From Firm-04 sp045617625 (GTDB lineage Bacteria; Bacillota; Clostridia; Oscillospirales; Ruminococcaceae), in contig JAZLJA010000025.1 of the NCBI GenBank assembly GCA_045617625.1, forward strand, positions 1 through 61,698: a DNA stretch of 61,698 nucleotides, given 5' to 3'. Position numbers and translations under genes: made by a program. Positions 1 to 8,317 of this stretch are shown one piece after another (position 1 is the first letter of the stretch; each line of letters starts with the position of its first letter). Below the pieces are notes generated by a model. That model was not told where the DNA came from. It worked only from the letters and a program-made list of their open reading frames with translations, and did not search any database.

Positions 1-237
1 GCAGCCCCCGCTGCCGCTGCCGACGGCACCCCTGTCACCGCGCCGATGCCCGGCACGATCCTTCAGGTCAAGTGCGCAAACGGCGATGCAGTCAAGCGCG
101 GACAGGTTCTGTTTGTTCTGGAAGCCATGAAAATGGAAAACGACATCGTCGCACCGCAGGACGGCACGATCCTCTCCATCAACACCACAAAGGGCAGCTC
201 TGTCAACCCCGGCGACCCGCTGGCTGTGTTGGGCTGA
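1..237 (+). CDS. Biotin carboxyl carrier domain protein, C-terminal part (5' end outside window)
   Basis: The reading frame is open from base 1 and stops at 235-237, so only the last 78 residues are present. An Ala/Pro-rich linker is followed by a complete biotinyl/lipoyl-like beta-barrel. The biotin-accepting lysine sits in EAMKMEND (Lys codon 130-132), the canonical site of acyl-CoA or oxaloacetate decarboxylase carrier subunits. The domain carries carboxybiotin between a carboxylase/decarboxylase and its partner. The carboxyltransferase starts 18 bases downstream, so the two probably form one enzyme complex with biotin on its own polypeptide. Which complex (oxaloacetate, methylmalonyl-CoA or pyruvate) cannot be decided from this fragment. 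Confidence 0.9.
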   Translation, partial: AAPAAAADGTPVTAPMPGTILQVKCANGDAVKRGQVLFVLEAMKMENDIVAPQDGTILSINTTKGSSVNPGDPLAVLG

Positions 238-255
238 TTTGATTAGGTGACGAAT

Positions 256-1653
256 ATGGCTAAAATCAAAATTACGGAAACGGTGCTGCGTGATGCGCAC
301 CAGTCATTGCTCGCAACCCGAATGCCCACCTCCGATATGCTCCCGATCCTGCAGCAAATGGACAAAATCGGATTCCATTCCGTGGAGTGCTGGGGCGGCG
401 CAACCTTCGATTCCTGCCTGCGTTTCCTCAATGAGGATCCGTGGGAGCGTCTCCGCATCCTGAAGAAAAATATGCCGAACACCAAGCTGCAAATGCTGTT
501 CCGCGGACAGAATATGCTTGGCTACCGCCACTATGCCGATGATGTGGTCGAATATTTCGTCCAGAAATCCGTGGCAAACGGCATCGACATCATCCGCATT
601 TTTGATGCACTGAATGATGTGCGCAACCTCGAAACCGCGATCAAGGCAGCAAAAAAAGAGGGTGCGCATACACAGGTCGCCATCAGCTTCACCACAGGCG
701 ATGTGTTCACCGATGAATACTACGTCAAATACGCCAAGCAGATCGAAGCAGCAGGTGCGGATTCCATCTGCATCAAGGATATGGCTGCCCTGCTGACACC
801 TTACCGCACCGAATCGCTCGTCAAGGCGCTGAAAGCTGCCACTGACCTGCCGATCCAGCTTCACACGCATTATACCTCCGGTCTTGCCTCCATGTGCCTG
901 CTCAAGGGCATCGAGGCAGGCGCGGATATCATTGATACCGCCATGTCGCCGCTCGCACTGGGCACCTCGCACGCCCCGACCGAATCTATGGTCGCTGCTT
1001 TGCAGGGCACCGAGTACGACACCGGCATCGACCTTGCCGCCGTCTGCGAATTGCGCCCCTACTTCATGGAACTGCGCGAAAAGTACATCAAGGCAGGTCT
1101 CATCGACCCGAAAATGCTTGCCGCCGATGCAAAAACGCTCATCTATCAGGTTCCCGGCGGTATGCTCTCCAACCTGCTCTCGCAGCTGAAGCAGGCAGGC
1201 AAGGAGGACAAACTCACCGAGGTTCTGGAAGAAGTGCCGCGTGTCCGCAAGGATGCAGGCTATCCGCCGCTTGTCACCCCGTCCTCGCAGATCGTCGGCA
1301 CACAGGCTGTGTTCAACGTCATCATGGGCGAGCGTTACAAGACCGTCACCAAAGAATTCAAGGGCATTGTCCGCGGCGAATACGGTCAGACCCCTGTGCC
1401 GATCGACCCCGCTTTCCGCAAGCAGATCATCGGCGATGAAAAGGCGATCGACTGCCGTCCCGCAGACCAGCTTCCCCCTGAACTTGACAAACTCCGCGAA
1501 GAATGCGCCGAGTGGATCCAGCAGGAGGAGGACGTTCTCTCCTATGCACAGTTTGGTCAGGTGGCTGTGAAGTTCTTCGAGAAACGCCGCGACAAAATGG
1601 TGGGGCTCGATGGCGTTCACGGCAACGCAGAAAATCAAATTCACCCTGTCTGA
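256..1653 (+). CDS. oadA: Oxaloacetate decarboxylase alpha / pyruvate carboxylase B-type carboxyltransferase subunit
   Basis: A 465-residue HMGL-like TIM-barrel carboxyltransferase. It opens with KITETVLRDAHQSLLATRM and contains GGATFDSCLRFL and the metal-site region LHTHYTSG, all typical of OadA/PycB. It moves CO2 between oxaloacetate or pyruvate and biotin. It has no biotin domain of its own; that is on the preceding gene, which matches the length of the short form of the family. The upstream GTG at 247 also gives an open frame, but AGGTGA at 245-250 is well spaced for the ATG at 256, so 256 was chosen. Whether it runs as a sodium-pumping decarboxylase or in anaplerosis depends on beta/gamma subunits outside the window. 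Confidence 0.9.
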   Translation: MAKIKITETVLRDAHQSLLATRMPTSDMLPILQQMDKIGFHSVECWGGATFDSCLRFLNEDPWERLRILKKNMPNTKLQMLFRGQNMLGYRHYADDVVEYFVQKSVANGIDIIRIFDALNDVRNLETAIKAAKKEGAHTQVAISFTTGDVFTDEYYVKYAKQIEAAGADSICIKDMAALLTPYRTESLVKALKAATDLPIQLHTHYTSGLASMCLLKGIEAGADIIDTAMSPLALGTSHAPTESMVAALQGTEYDTGIDLAAVCELRPYFMELREKYIKAGLIDPKMLAADAKTLIYQVPGGMLSNLLSQLKQAGKEDKLTEVLEEVPRVRKDAGYPPLVTPSSQIVGTQAVFNVIMGERYKTVTKEFKGIVRGEYGQTPVPIDPAFRKQIIGDEKAIDCRPADQLPPELDKLREECAEWIQQEEDVLSYAQFGQVAVKFFEKRRDKMVGLDGVHGNAENQIHPV

Positions 1654-1709
1654 TGCGGATTCCCGTCTCAGGCAGGCACCCCTTGCCTTGAGAAAGGAGC
1701 ATCTTTACC

Positions 1710-2657
1710 TTGCCGATTTGCATATCTCCCGAGCTGCCTGCCTATCAGGCGCTCCTCAATGAAAATATTTTCGTGATGGGCAGTGAACGCGCTGCCCATC
1801 AGGATATCCGTCCGCTGCGGCTGTTGATCCTCAACATCATGCCGAAAAAAATCGAGACGGAAATTCAGCTTTTGCGGCTGCTCAGCAACAGTGCCATCCA
1901 GATCAACGTGTCCCTGCTCTGCATGGAATCCCATGTCTCGAAAAACACGAATCAAAGCCATTTGGATGCGTTCTATACCACGTATTCCGAGATCCGTAAT
2001 CAGTATTACGACGGCATGATCATCACAGGCGCACCCGTCGAGCAGCTTCCCTTCGAGGAAGTTGACTACTGGGAAGAAATCTGCGAGATCATGGAATGGA
2101 CGAAAACACACGTTTTCAGCACAATGCACATTTGCTGGGGCGCACAGGCAGGATTATACTACCACTTCGGTGTCCCGAAATATCCGCTGGAAAAGAAAAT
2201 GTTCGGTATTTTCCCGCATCATGTGGAGGTGCCGAATTCCCTGCTCGTGAAAGGCTTTGACGAGATCTTCGACGTCCCGCACTCCCGCCATACGGAAGTG
2301 CGCAGAGCCGACATCGACAAAGTGCCTGAGCTTGAGATCCTCACAAGTTCGCCGATCTCAGGTGTTCACATCGTTGCCAACCGCAACGGCAGACAGTATT
2401 TCATCACGGGGCATTCCGAATATGACCGCAACACCCTCGCGGATGAATATTTCCGCGATTTGAACAAGGGGCTGCCCATCGAGCCGCCGTTCCGATATTT
2501 TCCTGACGACGACCCGCAGCAGCCGCCGCGCTTTACATGGCGCTGCCATGCCAACCTGATGTTCTCCAACTGGCTCAATTACTGCGTCTATCAGCGCACC
2601 CCCTATGACCTCACCGAGCTTTCACTGCGCAACTGGAACTGGGAAGTCAACGTATAA
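1710..2657 (+). CDS. metA: Homoserine O-acyltransferase (MetA family), predicted acetyl-CoA-specific
   Basis: 315 residues, full length for MetA, which activates homoserine in methionine synthesis. The start is a TTG preceded by AAAGGAG with 10-base spacing, and the N-terminus MPICISPELPA matches the family's usual MPIxIPxxLPA. The nucleophile is Cys142 in HICWGAQAG, with His235 and Glu237 in TGHSEYD completing the triad. Residue 111 falls exactly at Glu in TGAPVEQLPFEEV. In this family Glu111 (as in Bacillus cereus) gives acetyl-CoA use and Gly111 (E. coli) gives succinyl-CoA use, so this is predicted to be an acetyltransferase despite the family name. It follows oadA by 56 bases and may be cotranscribed. 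Confidence 0.93.
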   Translation: MPICISPELPAYQALLNENIFVMGSERAAHQDIRPLRLLILNIMPKKIETEIQLLRLLSNSAIQINVSLLCMESHVSKNTNQSHLDAFYTTYSEIRNQYYDGMIITGAPVEQLPFEEVDYWEEICEIMEWTKTHVFSTMHICWGAQAGLYYHFGVPKYPLEKKMFGIFPHHVEVPNSLLVKGFDEIFDVPHSRHTEVRRADIDKVPELEILTSSPISGVHIVANRNGRQYFITGHSEYDRNTLADEYFRDLNKGLPIEPPFRYFPDDDPQQPPRFTWRCHANLMFSNWLNYCVYQRTPYDLTELSLRNWNWEVNV

Positions 2658-2701
2658 ACCGACAGCGTTTCTGCGCAGTATCGAAGAAAGAAGGTTTTGC
2701 T

Positions 2702-3259
2702 ATGGACGGAACAGCCATTCCGAACCCCTACGAATTGAAGGATGAAGACCGCACATTTACAAAACCTGCTGTGATTTCCGCTGCCGCACTGTGTCTTGCG
2801 ATTCTGGCAGCCACATTCGCAAAACTGTGGCTCACTTTGATCGCAGGAACAGCAGCCCTATTGCTCGGTATTTACGCCATCAAAAAAAAGAAAAACGGAA
2901 AGGGATTTGCCGCTGCAGGCATCGTCCTTTCCGTTCCCTGTATTCTGCTTTCTGCGTGTCTGCTCATTATTCTGCATCTGTATGCGGATTATCTCAAGGT
3001 GATTTTCAACGATTACGAAACCATCTATGCGGAACGTGAAACCGTCTTTGCGGCATATGAAATCGACGCGACCATCCCGCAATACCTCCAAAAATACAGG
3101 GAAGAACCCTATTCCGAACTGCTCGATTTCTTCCAAATCAGCATTTATGACGTCATGGACGGGCTTTATGCGCATTACAAACAGGATATGCTCCCCGAAA
3201 TTCATCTGAACCTCAAAAGCGGCACGCTCACGCTGCCTGCATTCCCGTTCACCGCATGA
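2702..3259 (+). CDS. Small membrane protein, DUF4190-like N-terminal part
   Basis: 185 residues. About residues 24-60 form two closely spaced hydrophobic segments, then a KKKKNGKG basic turn and a third segment (about 73-98) in the pattern of DUF4190 proteins. The C-terminal 85 residues are soluble and acidic (TIYAERETVFAAYE and following). GAAGGT precedes the ATG. Its 3' end overlaps the 3' end of the convergent DUF2752 gene by 11 bases. No enzymatic motif is visible and the function is unknown. The DUF assignment rests only on the hydrophobicity pattern. Confidence 0.65.
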   Translation: MDGTAIPNPYELKDEDRTFTKPAVISAAALCLAILAATFAKLWLTLIAGTAALLLGIYAIKKKKNGKGFAAAGIVLSVPCILLSACLLIILHLYADYLKVIFNDYETIYAERETVFAAYEIDATIPQYLQKYREEPYSELLDFFQISIYDVMDGLYAHYKQDMLPEIHLNLKSGTLTLPAFPFTA

Positions 3260-3650
3260 CGTTTCGCAAAATTGCATACAGCATCCAGATTCCCAAAACG
3301 GCAAGCCAAAATTTGCCGCTTCTGGGAATTATTTTTTTGTCCCCGCGAAATACCCTGACCCACTGCTCCGCGTACCACCAGACTGCAAGCACAGGAAATG
3401 CAAAAACAATCGCATTTGCTTGCAAAGCACCGTATAAATCGCCGTGCATCAGCGCAATGACCGCATGTGTCAGCCCGCAGGAAGGACAAAGAAATCCTGT
3501 GCTGCTGCGAATCGGACATGCGGGAACATGAGGCATCAGCCACCGTTGATAGGCAGCGGCGGCAAGCCAAAACACCCCCGCCGCCAGTATCGGCAGCAAA
3601 AGCAAGAACAACACTCTGAGTGTCAAACTGCGCATTTGCTTGCTTTTCAT
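3249..3650 (-). CDS. DUF2752 family membrane protein
   Basis: 133 residues with three hydrophobic segments and the diagnostic CPIRSSTGFLCPSCGLTHA, i.e. the CPxxxxTGxxCPxCGxTRA signature of DUF2752, whose function is unknown. The paired cysteines could bind metal or form a disulfide. An in-frame ATG at 3659 lies directly against AGGGAG with no spacer, whereas the ATG at 3650 has 9 bases, so the shorter start (MKSKQMRS) is preferred. It is transcribed opposite to both neighbours and overlaps the end of the gene at 2702 tail to tail. Confidence 0.8.
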   Translation of the reverse strand: MKSKQMRSLTLRVLFLLLLPILAAGVFWLAAAAYQRWLMPHVPACPIRSSTGFLCPSCGLTHAVIALMHGDLYGALQANAIVFAFPVLAVWWYAEQWVRVFRGDKKIIPRSGKFWLAVLGIWMLYAILRNVMR

Positions 3651-3724
3651 ATATCCCATCTCCCTTCGCGCACACCGAAATATTGTAAGTCAAGAAATAT
3701 TTATTGTTTTTCGATAATTTTCTA

Positions 3725-3753
3725 TTGACAAACGAGAAATTATGTGCTATACT
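3725..3753 (+). promoter_or_regulatory. Sigma-A promoter for the DUF2975-XRE cassette
   Basis: TTGACA at 3725-3730, 17-base spacer, TATACT at 3748-3753, with TG at 3745-3746 (extended -10). It reads into the DUF2975 gene with a leader of about 25 bases. Confidence 0.85.
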
Positions 3754-3784
3754 AAGTTCAACAAATCAAAGGAGGCTTCCCCCT

Positions 3785-4237
3785 ATGGCAAAAACATGGA
3801 CTGCACCCAAATCTCTGTATCTCACACGGATTCTCGTCAAAGCGACCATTGCGCTGTGCATCATGGCTGCATTCTGCGTCCCCATCTGCACCGAATGGTA
3901 CGATACGGTTTCAGGGCAAAATCCGATCCATAATCTGCTCAATGTCGTGCTGTATATCAGCGATGCCCTTGGGCTGATCTCAATGTGGGAACTGAACGGA
4001 ATGCTCAACCGCATCAGCAAACAGGATATTTTCGTGGCTGAAAACGTCAAGGTGCTGCGAATCATCTCGTGGTGCTGTTTCGGTATCGCCGCCCTGTTCT
4101 TTGTGCTGACGTTCTTTCGGATGCTGGCACTCATCATCACATTTGCCGCTGCGCTGTTCGGCATGATCATGCGTGTGCTGAAAAATGTATTTGAACTTGC
4201 CGTGGAACTGCGGCAGGAAAACGACTTCACGATCTAA
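3785..4237 (+). CDS. DUF2975 family membrane protein
   Basis: 150 residues with four hydrophobic segments: TM1 about 17-37, TM2 about 52-72, then an ISKQDIFVAENVKVLR loop, and TM3/TM4 about 88-130. The pattern and loop are typical of DUF2975, which is regularly encoded with a small YozG-type XRE regulator, as here 13 bases downstream. The start at 3785 follows AAAGGAGG; the longer open frame from 3704 would begin upstream of the transcript predicted from the promoter at 3725-3753. A membrane partner or sensor role for the adjacent regulator is plausible but unproven. Confidence 0.8.
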   Translation: MAKTWTAPKSLYLTRILVKATIALCIMAAFCVPICTEWYDTVSGQNPIHNLLNVVLYISDALGLISMWELNGMLNRISKQDIFVAENVKVLRIISWCCFGIAALFFVLTFFRMLALIITFAAALFGMIMRVLKNVFELAVELRQENDFTI

Positions 4238-4250
4238 GGAGGACAAGACC

Positions 4251-4481
4251 ATGCCGATTATCGTCAATCTGGATGTCATGATGGCAAAGCGGAAAATGTC
4301 CTCGAATGAACTTGCCGAACGCATCGACATCACCCCTGCAAACCTCTCGATTCTCAAAACCAACAAAGCGAAAGCCATCCGCTTTTCCACACTGGAGGCG
4401 ATCTGCCGTGCGCTGGATTGTCAGCCCGGAGATGTACTTGCTTTCGATGAAACCGAATCCGATGCGCCAAAGGAGGGCTGA
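4251..4481 (+). CDS. XRE-family transcriptional regulator, YozG-like
   Basis: 76 residues, essentially one Cro/CI-type helix-turn-helix. MMAKRKMSSNELAERI and ITPANLSILKTNKAKA are helices 2-3, followed by STLEAICRALDCQPGDVL. This is the length and sequence style of YozG-type regulators paired with DUF2975 proteins. AAGGAGG at 4237-4243 selects the ATG at 4251. It lies between the DUF2975 gene and the large DUF4153-like gene (4 bases downstream), so it probably autoregulates this cassette. Confidence 0.88.
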   Translation: MPIIVNLDVMMAKRKMSSNELAERIDITPANLSILKTNKAKAIRFSTLEAICRALDCQPGDVLAFDETESDAPKEG

Positions 4482-4484
4482 ATC

Positions 4485-6425
4485 ATGAACGAACACGAAG
4501 ATTACAGCGGTTTTCCCGAGAATGTATCCGCTGCTCCATCCATCACGCCCCCGACCGTACAAACCGTCAGCGCACCTGCTTATCACTATGTGCCGCCTGC
4601 CAAGCGTGTCTGGGATTTTCAAAATCACGACGGCATTTTCGCATGGCTTGCCCTGCCGCTCGGATTCCTGTTTGTCCGCTATGTGATGGTGATGTATCAC
4701 GGCTTTGCAACCACGGCATTTTTCCTGCTGATGCTGATTGCCGCCGCAGTATATGTCAAACTTTCCGGACACAAGATCACTGCGCCGCAGGCAGGATTGT
4801 GGGGGATCATCGCATTGTTCACGCTGCCGTTTTCCCTCACCACCACCACAACCATCCGTTTTCTTTGCGTCGTGTTTCTGCTGATTGCCACCGTATGGTG
4901 GGTTCGGGCAGTGACCATCGGAACAAATTTTGTCACAAGATTTTTCCCCTATGATGCCATCGACAGCGTGGTGACTTACCCCTGCATGGAAATGAAAGCC
5001 GCGCCCAAAGCCATTTCCTATTCCATGAAGCGCTCGAAAAAGGGCAGCAATGTGCGGATGATCCTGATCGGATTGCTCGTGACCATTCCGCTGACGGCGA
5101 TCGTTGCCGCGCTGCTTTGCTCTGCCGATGCCGGTATTTCCCGCATTTTCAACACCATTGCCAGAAGCCTTTCCGACGATTTCTCCGAACTTTTCTGGGA
5201 AGCCGTCATCGGCATTCCCGTAGGATTTGCACTGTTTGCCGCATTCTATGGAAACGCCGACAAAAAGCTGCATCCCCACACCGATGACAGTGTATTTGAG
5301 GAAAAGCTTGCGAAAAAACGCATTATCCCCAATCTCGGGCTTTATGCAGCCGTGACCCCGATCTGTGTACTTTACCTGATGTACGTCATTTCACAGCTCA
5401 CCTATTTCTGTGCTGCATTCTCGGGCATACTGCCTGAAAACATGGAAAGCTATGCCGAATATGCCCGCCGCGGGTTCTTTGAGCTTTGCGCGATCGCTGT
5501 CATCAACCTGATCGTCATTCTCGTGCTGACAGGCTGCTCCAAGGAGGGCGGACAAAAACGCCCCGCCGCCCTGAAATTCTATGCCTCCGCTTTGTGCCTG
5601 TTCACGCTGTTTATCATCGCCACCGCGATTGCCAAAATGGTGATGTATATCGACAATTACGGTCTGACCTCTCTGCGTCTTTATACCGCATGGTTCATGG
5701 TACTGCTTATTTTCGTGTTCCTTGTGGTTCTGATCCGCCAGTTTGTGAAGCTTCCCAGTGCCAAGATCCTGACGGGCATTTTTCTTGTGATGTTCGGGCT
5801 GCTGTGCTTCTCGCGCCCCGATGCCATGATCATGGAATACAACATCACGCGCTATGAGCAGCACACCCTGAAAGACCTCGACCTTGATTTGCTGCAGCGC
5901 AATCCCTCGGATGACATCGTCATGGTGCTTTGCAGGCATATGGACACGGTGGCAGAGGTTGGCAAAACATCAGAACTTCAAAACGCGATCATCGAATCGT
6001 TCAGTGCTTACAGCGCAACCCCCATCCGTCTCTGGAATTTCTCCTCGCTCTGGATTCACAGCCACATGGCTGAATACTACGCACAAAATCCGCAGTCTCA
6101 TCTGATCTACTATCCTCGACATTCAAGGCTGATCCTGAATTTCGATCAGCCCTGCCAAGCTGATTCCCTTTACTACGAAATCTTCGCCTGCGACGGCAGC
6201 CCCGTGTATTTCTCAAACTTCGTCTCGATCGATGACCCCTGCAAAGTCGTCATTGACTTCAAAAGCAACGTAACGAATCTCAAAGTTGCTGACACGATGC
6301 TGGACTTCGACATTGACGGTTACAGCGGTCCCGGCGTCCCGATGAAGCTTGATTCAAATGGCGAAATGTACTGCGATGTGCTGATTTCCGACCCCGATAA
6401 TGTCCGTATCATCCCGACAAACTGA
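4485..6425 (+). CDS. Large polytopic membrane protein, DUF4153/DUF4173-like
   Basis: 646 residues. A soluble Pro/Ala-rich N-terminus (about 1-45) is followed by roughly 12 hydrophobic segments up to about residue 450, then a soluble C-terminal domain of about 190 residues. The segment SADAGISRIFNTIARSLSD, after a hydrophobic helix, and the FLCVVFLLIATVWW region resemble DUF4153/DUF4173 proteins of Firmicutes, whose role is unknown. It starts 4 bases after the XRE stop, with AAAGGAGG just upstream, so it is in the same operon. The extracytoplasmic tail (YYEIFACDGSPVYFSNFVS) matches nothing I recognise. Confidence 0.7.
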   Translation: MNEHEDYSGFPENVSAAPSITPPTVQTVSAPAYHYVPPAKRVWDFQNHDGIFAWLALPLGFLFVRYVMVMYHGFATTAFFLLMLIAAAVYVKLSGHKITAPQAGLWGIIALFTLPFSLTTTTTIRFLCVVFLLIATVWWVRAVTIGTNFVTRFFPYDAIDSVVTYPCMEMKAAPKAISYSMKRSKKGSNVRMILIGLLVTIPLTAIVAALLCSADAGISRIFNTIARSLSDDFSELFWEAVIGIPVGFALFAAFYGNADKKLHPHTDDSVFEEKLAKKRIIPNLGLYAAVTPICVLYLMYVISQLTYFCAAFSGILPENMESYAEYARRGFFELCAIAVINLIVILVLTGCSKEGGQKRPAALKFYASALCLFTLFIIATAIAKMVMYIDNYGLTSLRLYTAWFMVLLIFVFLVVLIRQFVKLPSAKILTGIFLVMFGLLCFSRPDAMIMEYNITRYEQHTLKDLDLDLLQRNPSDDIVMVLCRHMDTVAEVGKTSELQNAIIESFSAYSATPIRLWNFSSLWIHSHMAEYYAQNPQSHLIYYPRHSRLILNFDQPCQADSLYYEIFACDGSPVYFSNFVSIDDPCKVVIDFKSNVTNLKVADTMLDFDIDGYSGPGVPMKLDSNGEMYCDVLISDPDNVRIIPTN

Positions 6426-6437
6426 AAGGAAAACCAT

Positions 6438-6827
6438 ATGTCAACAAAAGCAATGCGTTTATCAATGGGCATCTGTGCGGTGATTTTGTTCGCCGCCGAG
6501 GTGTATATCGGTGTGTTTCAGCACGGCAACTGGGTTCGCGCCTATCTGGGCGATGTGCTGGTCATCATGCTGCTTTATGCAGTGGCGCGGTGCATTTCGC
6601 CGCGGCTGCCGAAAATCGGCTGGGTGCTGCCCACCGCGCTGCTGGCATTCAGCTTTTGCGTAGAATTCCTGCAAAAATGGGGATTTGCCGATAAGCTGCA
6701 CATCACAAACAAGCTGCTCCGCACACTGATCGGAACATCGTTTTCATGGAAAGATATTCTCTCCTATGTCATCGGATTTGTACCGCTGCTGCTGTTTGAA
6801 CAGATTGTGAAAAAACATTCCCGATAA
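6438..6827 (+). CDS. DUF2809 family membrane protein
   Basis: 129 residues with four hydrophobic segments and the DUF2809 hallmarks: GNWVRAYLGDVLVIMLLY near the start, SFCVEFLQKWGFAD in the third segment, and a GTSFSWKDILSYVIG loop before the last helix. Function unknown. It starts 12 bases after the DUF4153-like gene (RBS AAAGGA) and is the last gene before a strong terminator at 6834-6868, so it closes the cassette begun at the 3725 promoter. Confidence 0.85.
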   Translation: MSTKAMRLSMGICAVILFAAEVYIGVFQHGNWVRAYLGDVLVIMLLYAVARCISPRLPKIGWVLPTALLAFSFCVEFLQKWGFADKLHITNKLLRTLIGTSFSWKDILSYVIGFVPLLLFEQIVKKHSR

Positions 6828-6833
6828 AATTTT

Positions 6834-6868
6834 CGCTCAAGCCCGTTTCATGGCTTGAGCGATTTTTT
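6834..6868 (+). terminator. Rho-independent terminator after the DUF2809 gene
   Basis: Perfect 10-bp stem CGCTCAAGCC (6834-6843) / GGCTTGAGCG (6852-6861), 8-base loop, then A and six T. It lies between convergent genes. Confidence 0.9.
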
Positions 6869-6895
6869 ATGCTTTTGCTTCGGAATGAACCTTTC

Positions 6896-8317
6896 TCAAT
6901 CCTCGTGGATGATGAACCAGAATGTCGAGCCGACGCCCACAGTGCTGTCCACGCCGAAGGCATAATCGTGCATCCGCAAAATCGCCTTGACGATCGAAAG
7001 CCCCAAGCCCGTGCCGACGATCTCCCGCTTATAATTCTCGCTGCGGTAATATTTATCGAAAATACGGGAAAGCGTTTCCTGATCCATCCCCGCGCCCGTG
7101 TCGCGCACCGCGATTTTCACACCCTCAGGCGTATGCACCTGCGAAATGAAGATCTGTTTGTCTGTGCCCGAATAATTCATCGCATTGTTGATGAGATTAC
7201 AAATCACCTGCTCGATTTTGCCCGCATCGCAGTTGACCTGTGCCTCGCCGTCGGTTTGCAGATGGAACGTGAAGCCCGAAACACTGCTCAATCCGCGATA
7301 ACGCTCCACGATATCCGTGAGCCGCTGCTCCATGTCAAATTCCGAGCGATTGAGTGTCATGCTGCCATTTTCCAGCTTCGAGAGGTCTAAAATATCGTTG
7401 ACCAGCAAGGTCAGGCGGTCGGTTTCCTCGATGATGACCTGCAAATGCTCGCCGCGCTTGACAGGGTTGTCGCCCGAAAGATCGCGGATCATTTCGGCAT
7501 AAGCCTTGAGCATGGTCAGCGGGGTGCGCAGATCGTGGGAAGCATTGGCGATGAGGTCGCGCTGCATGGTGTCCACGCGGTTGATCTCGTGGCTCGCGTA
7601 ATTCAGCGTGCTTGCCAGCCGCTCCGCCTCCAGATAGCCGCCGCCCTGAAATTCGATGTCATATCTGCCGTGTGCAAGGTGTGCCGCATCCTTTGTGACC
7701 TGCACAATCGGCTGCGAAAGCCTTTTGGAAACCACAAACGAGATCGACGCAGCAGCAAACATCAGGAAAATACAGATCAGCAAAAGCTGCCGTTTCAGAA
7801 TGCTGACCGTCGAATACACAGGCACCAGCGGAGTGTTCAACAGCAAATATCCTTTCGGGCTGCTTTCACCGCCGATGATACAGGCGTAAATGAGAATATC
7901 GGAGTTGGTGCGCTTGTTGGTATATTTGCGGCAGATCACACCATCCTCCGATTCCTTGACCTCACGGATGATATCCATGACCTGATTCTCAAGCCCGTGC
8001 AGCACACAGTCTGCACCCATGACATCCTTGGAGCTGTAAATGCGGCGGTTGAGATTGAAATAATCGCGGATCTCGATGCACATATCGTTTTCAAACGAAA
8101 GCGCGGTGAAATCGTCTTTATAATCGCCGTCATCAAACTGCGCCTGCATTTTCGAGGCAAGGCTTGTGATATCCGCTGTTTTCATGCGGTCGTAGAAGTT
8201 CTGGAGAAACAGCACCTCAAACACCCAAAGCAGCACGAAAACCAATATCACAAACACCATGAACCAAAGCCAGATATGCGTGCGCATGGTGAAGCGTTTC
8301 CCAAGCTTATGCTTCAA
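6896..8317 (-). CDS. Membrane sensor histidine kinase (HAMP-HisKA-HATPase)
   Basis: 473 residues. TM1 about 15-38, an extracytoplasmic sensor region 40-175, TM2 about 178-197, HAMP about 198-250, then the HisKA phosphoacceptor His261 in NASHDLRTPLTMLKAYAEMI. The catalytic domain has an N-box VICNLINNAMNY, G1 DTGAGMD, and G2 GTGLGLSIVKAI. It autophosphorylates and feeds the response regulator just upstream, whose stop it overlaps by 11 bases, so the pair is translationally coupled. The extracytoplasmic domain shows no recognised ligand motif. Signal unknown. Confidence 0.95.
   Translation of the reverse strand: MKHKLGKRFTMRTHIWLWFMVFVILVFVLLWVFEVLFLQNFYDRMKTADITSLASKMQAQFDDGDYKDDFTALSFENDMCIEIRDYFNLNRRIYSSKDVMGADCVLHGLENQVMDIIREVKESEDGVICRKYTNKRTNSDILIYACIIGGESSPKGYLLLNTPLVPVYSTVSILKRQLLLICIFLMFAAASISFVVSKRLSQPIVQVTKDAAHLAHGRYDIEFQGGGYLEAERLASTLNYASHEINRVDTMQRDLIANASHDLRTPLTMLKAYAEMIRDLSGDNPVKRGEHLQVIIEETDRLTLLVNDILDLSKLENGSMTLNRSEFDMEQRLTDIVERYRGLSSVSGFTFHLQTDGEAQVNCDAGKIEQVICNLINNAMNYSGTDKQIFISQVHTPEGVKIAVRDTGAGMDQETLSRIFDKYYRSENYKREIVGTGLGLSIVKAILRMHDYAFGVDSTVGVGSTFWFIIHED

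Noticed and set aside
304..1644. 446-codon open frame on the minus strand opposite oadA
   Set aside because: It mirrors the codon structure of a clear carboxyltransferase gene, has no family-like sequence and no RBS. Antisense shadow.
1654..1709. SAM riboswitch or T-box ahead of metA
   Set aside because: Only 56 bases separate metA from oadA, too short for either.
3704..3784. Longer N-terminus for the DUF2975 protein
   Set aside because: It would begin upstream of the -10 box, and AAAGGAGG points to 3785.
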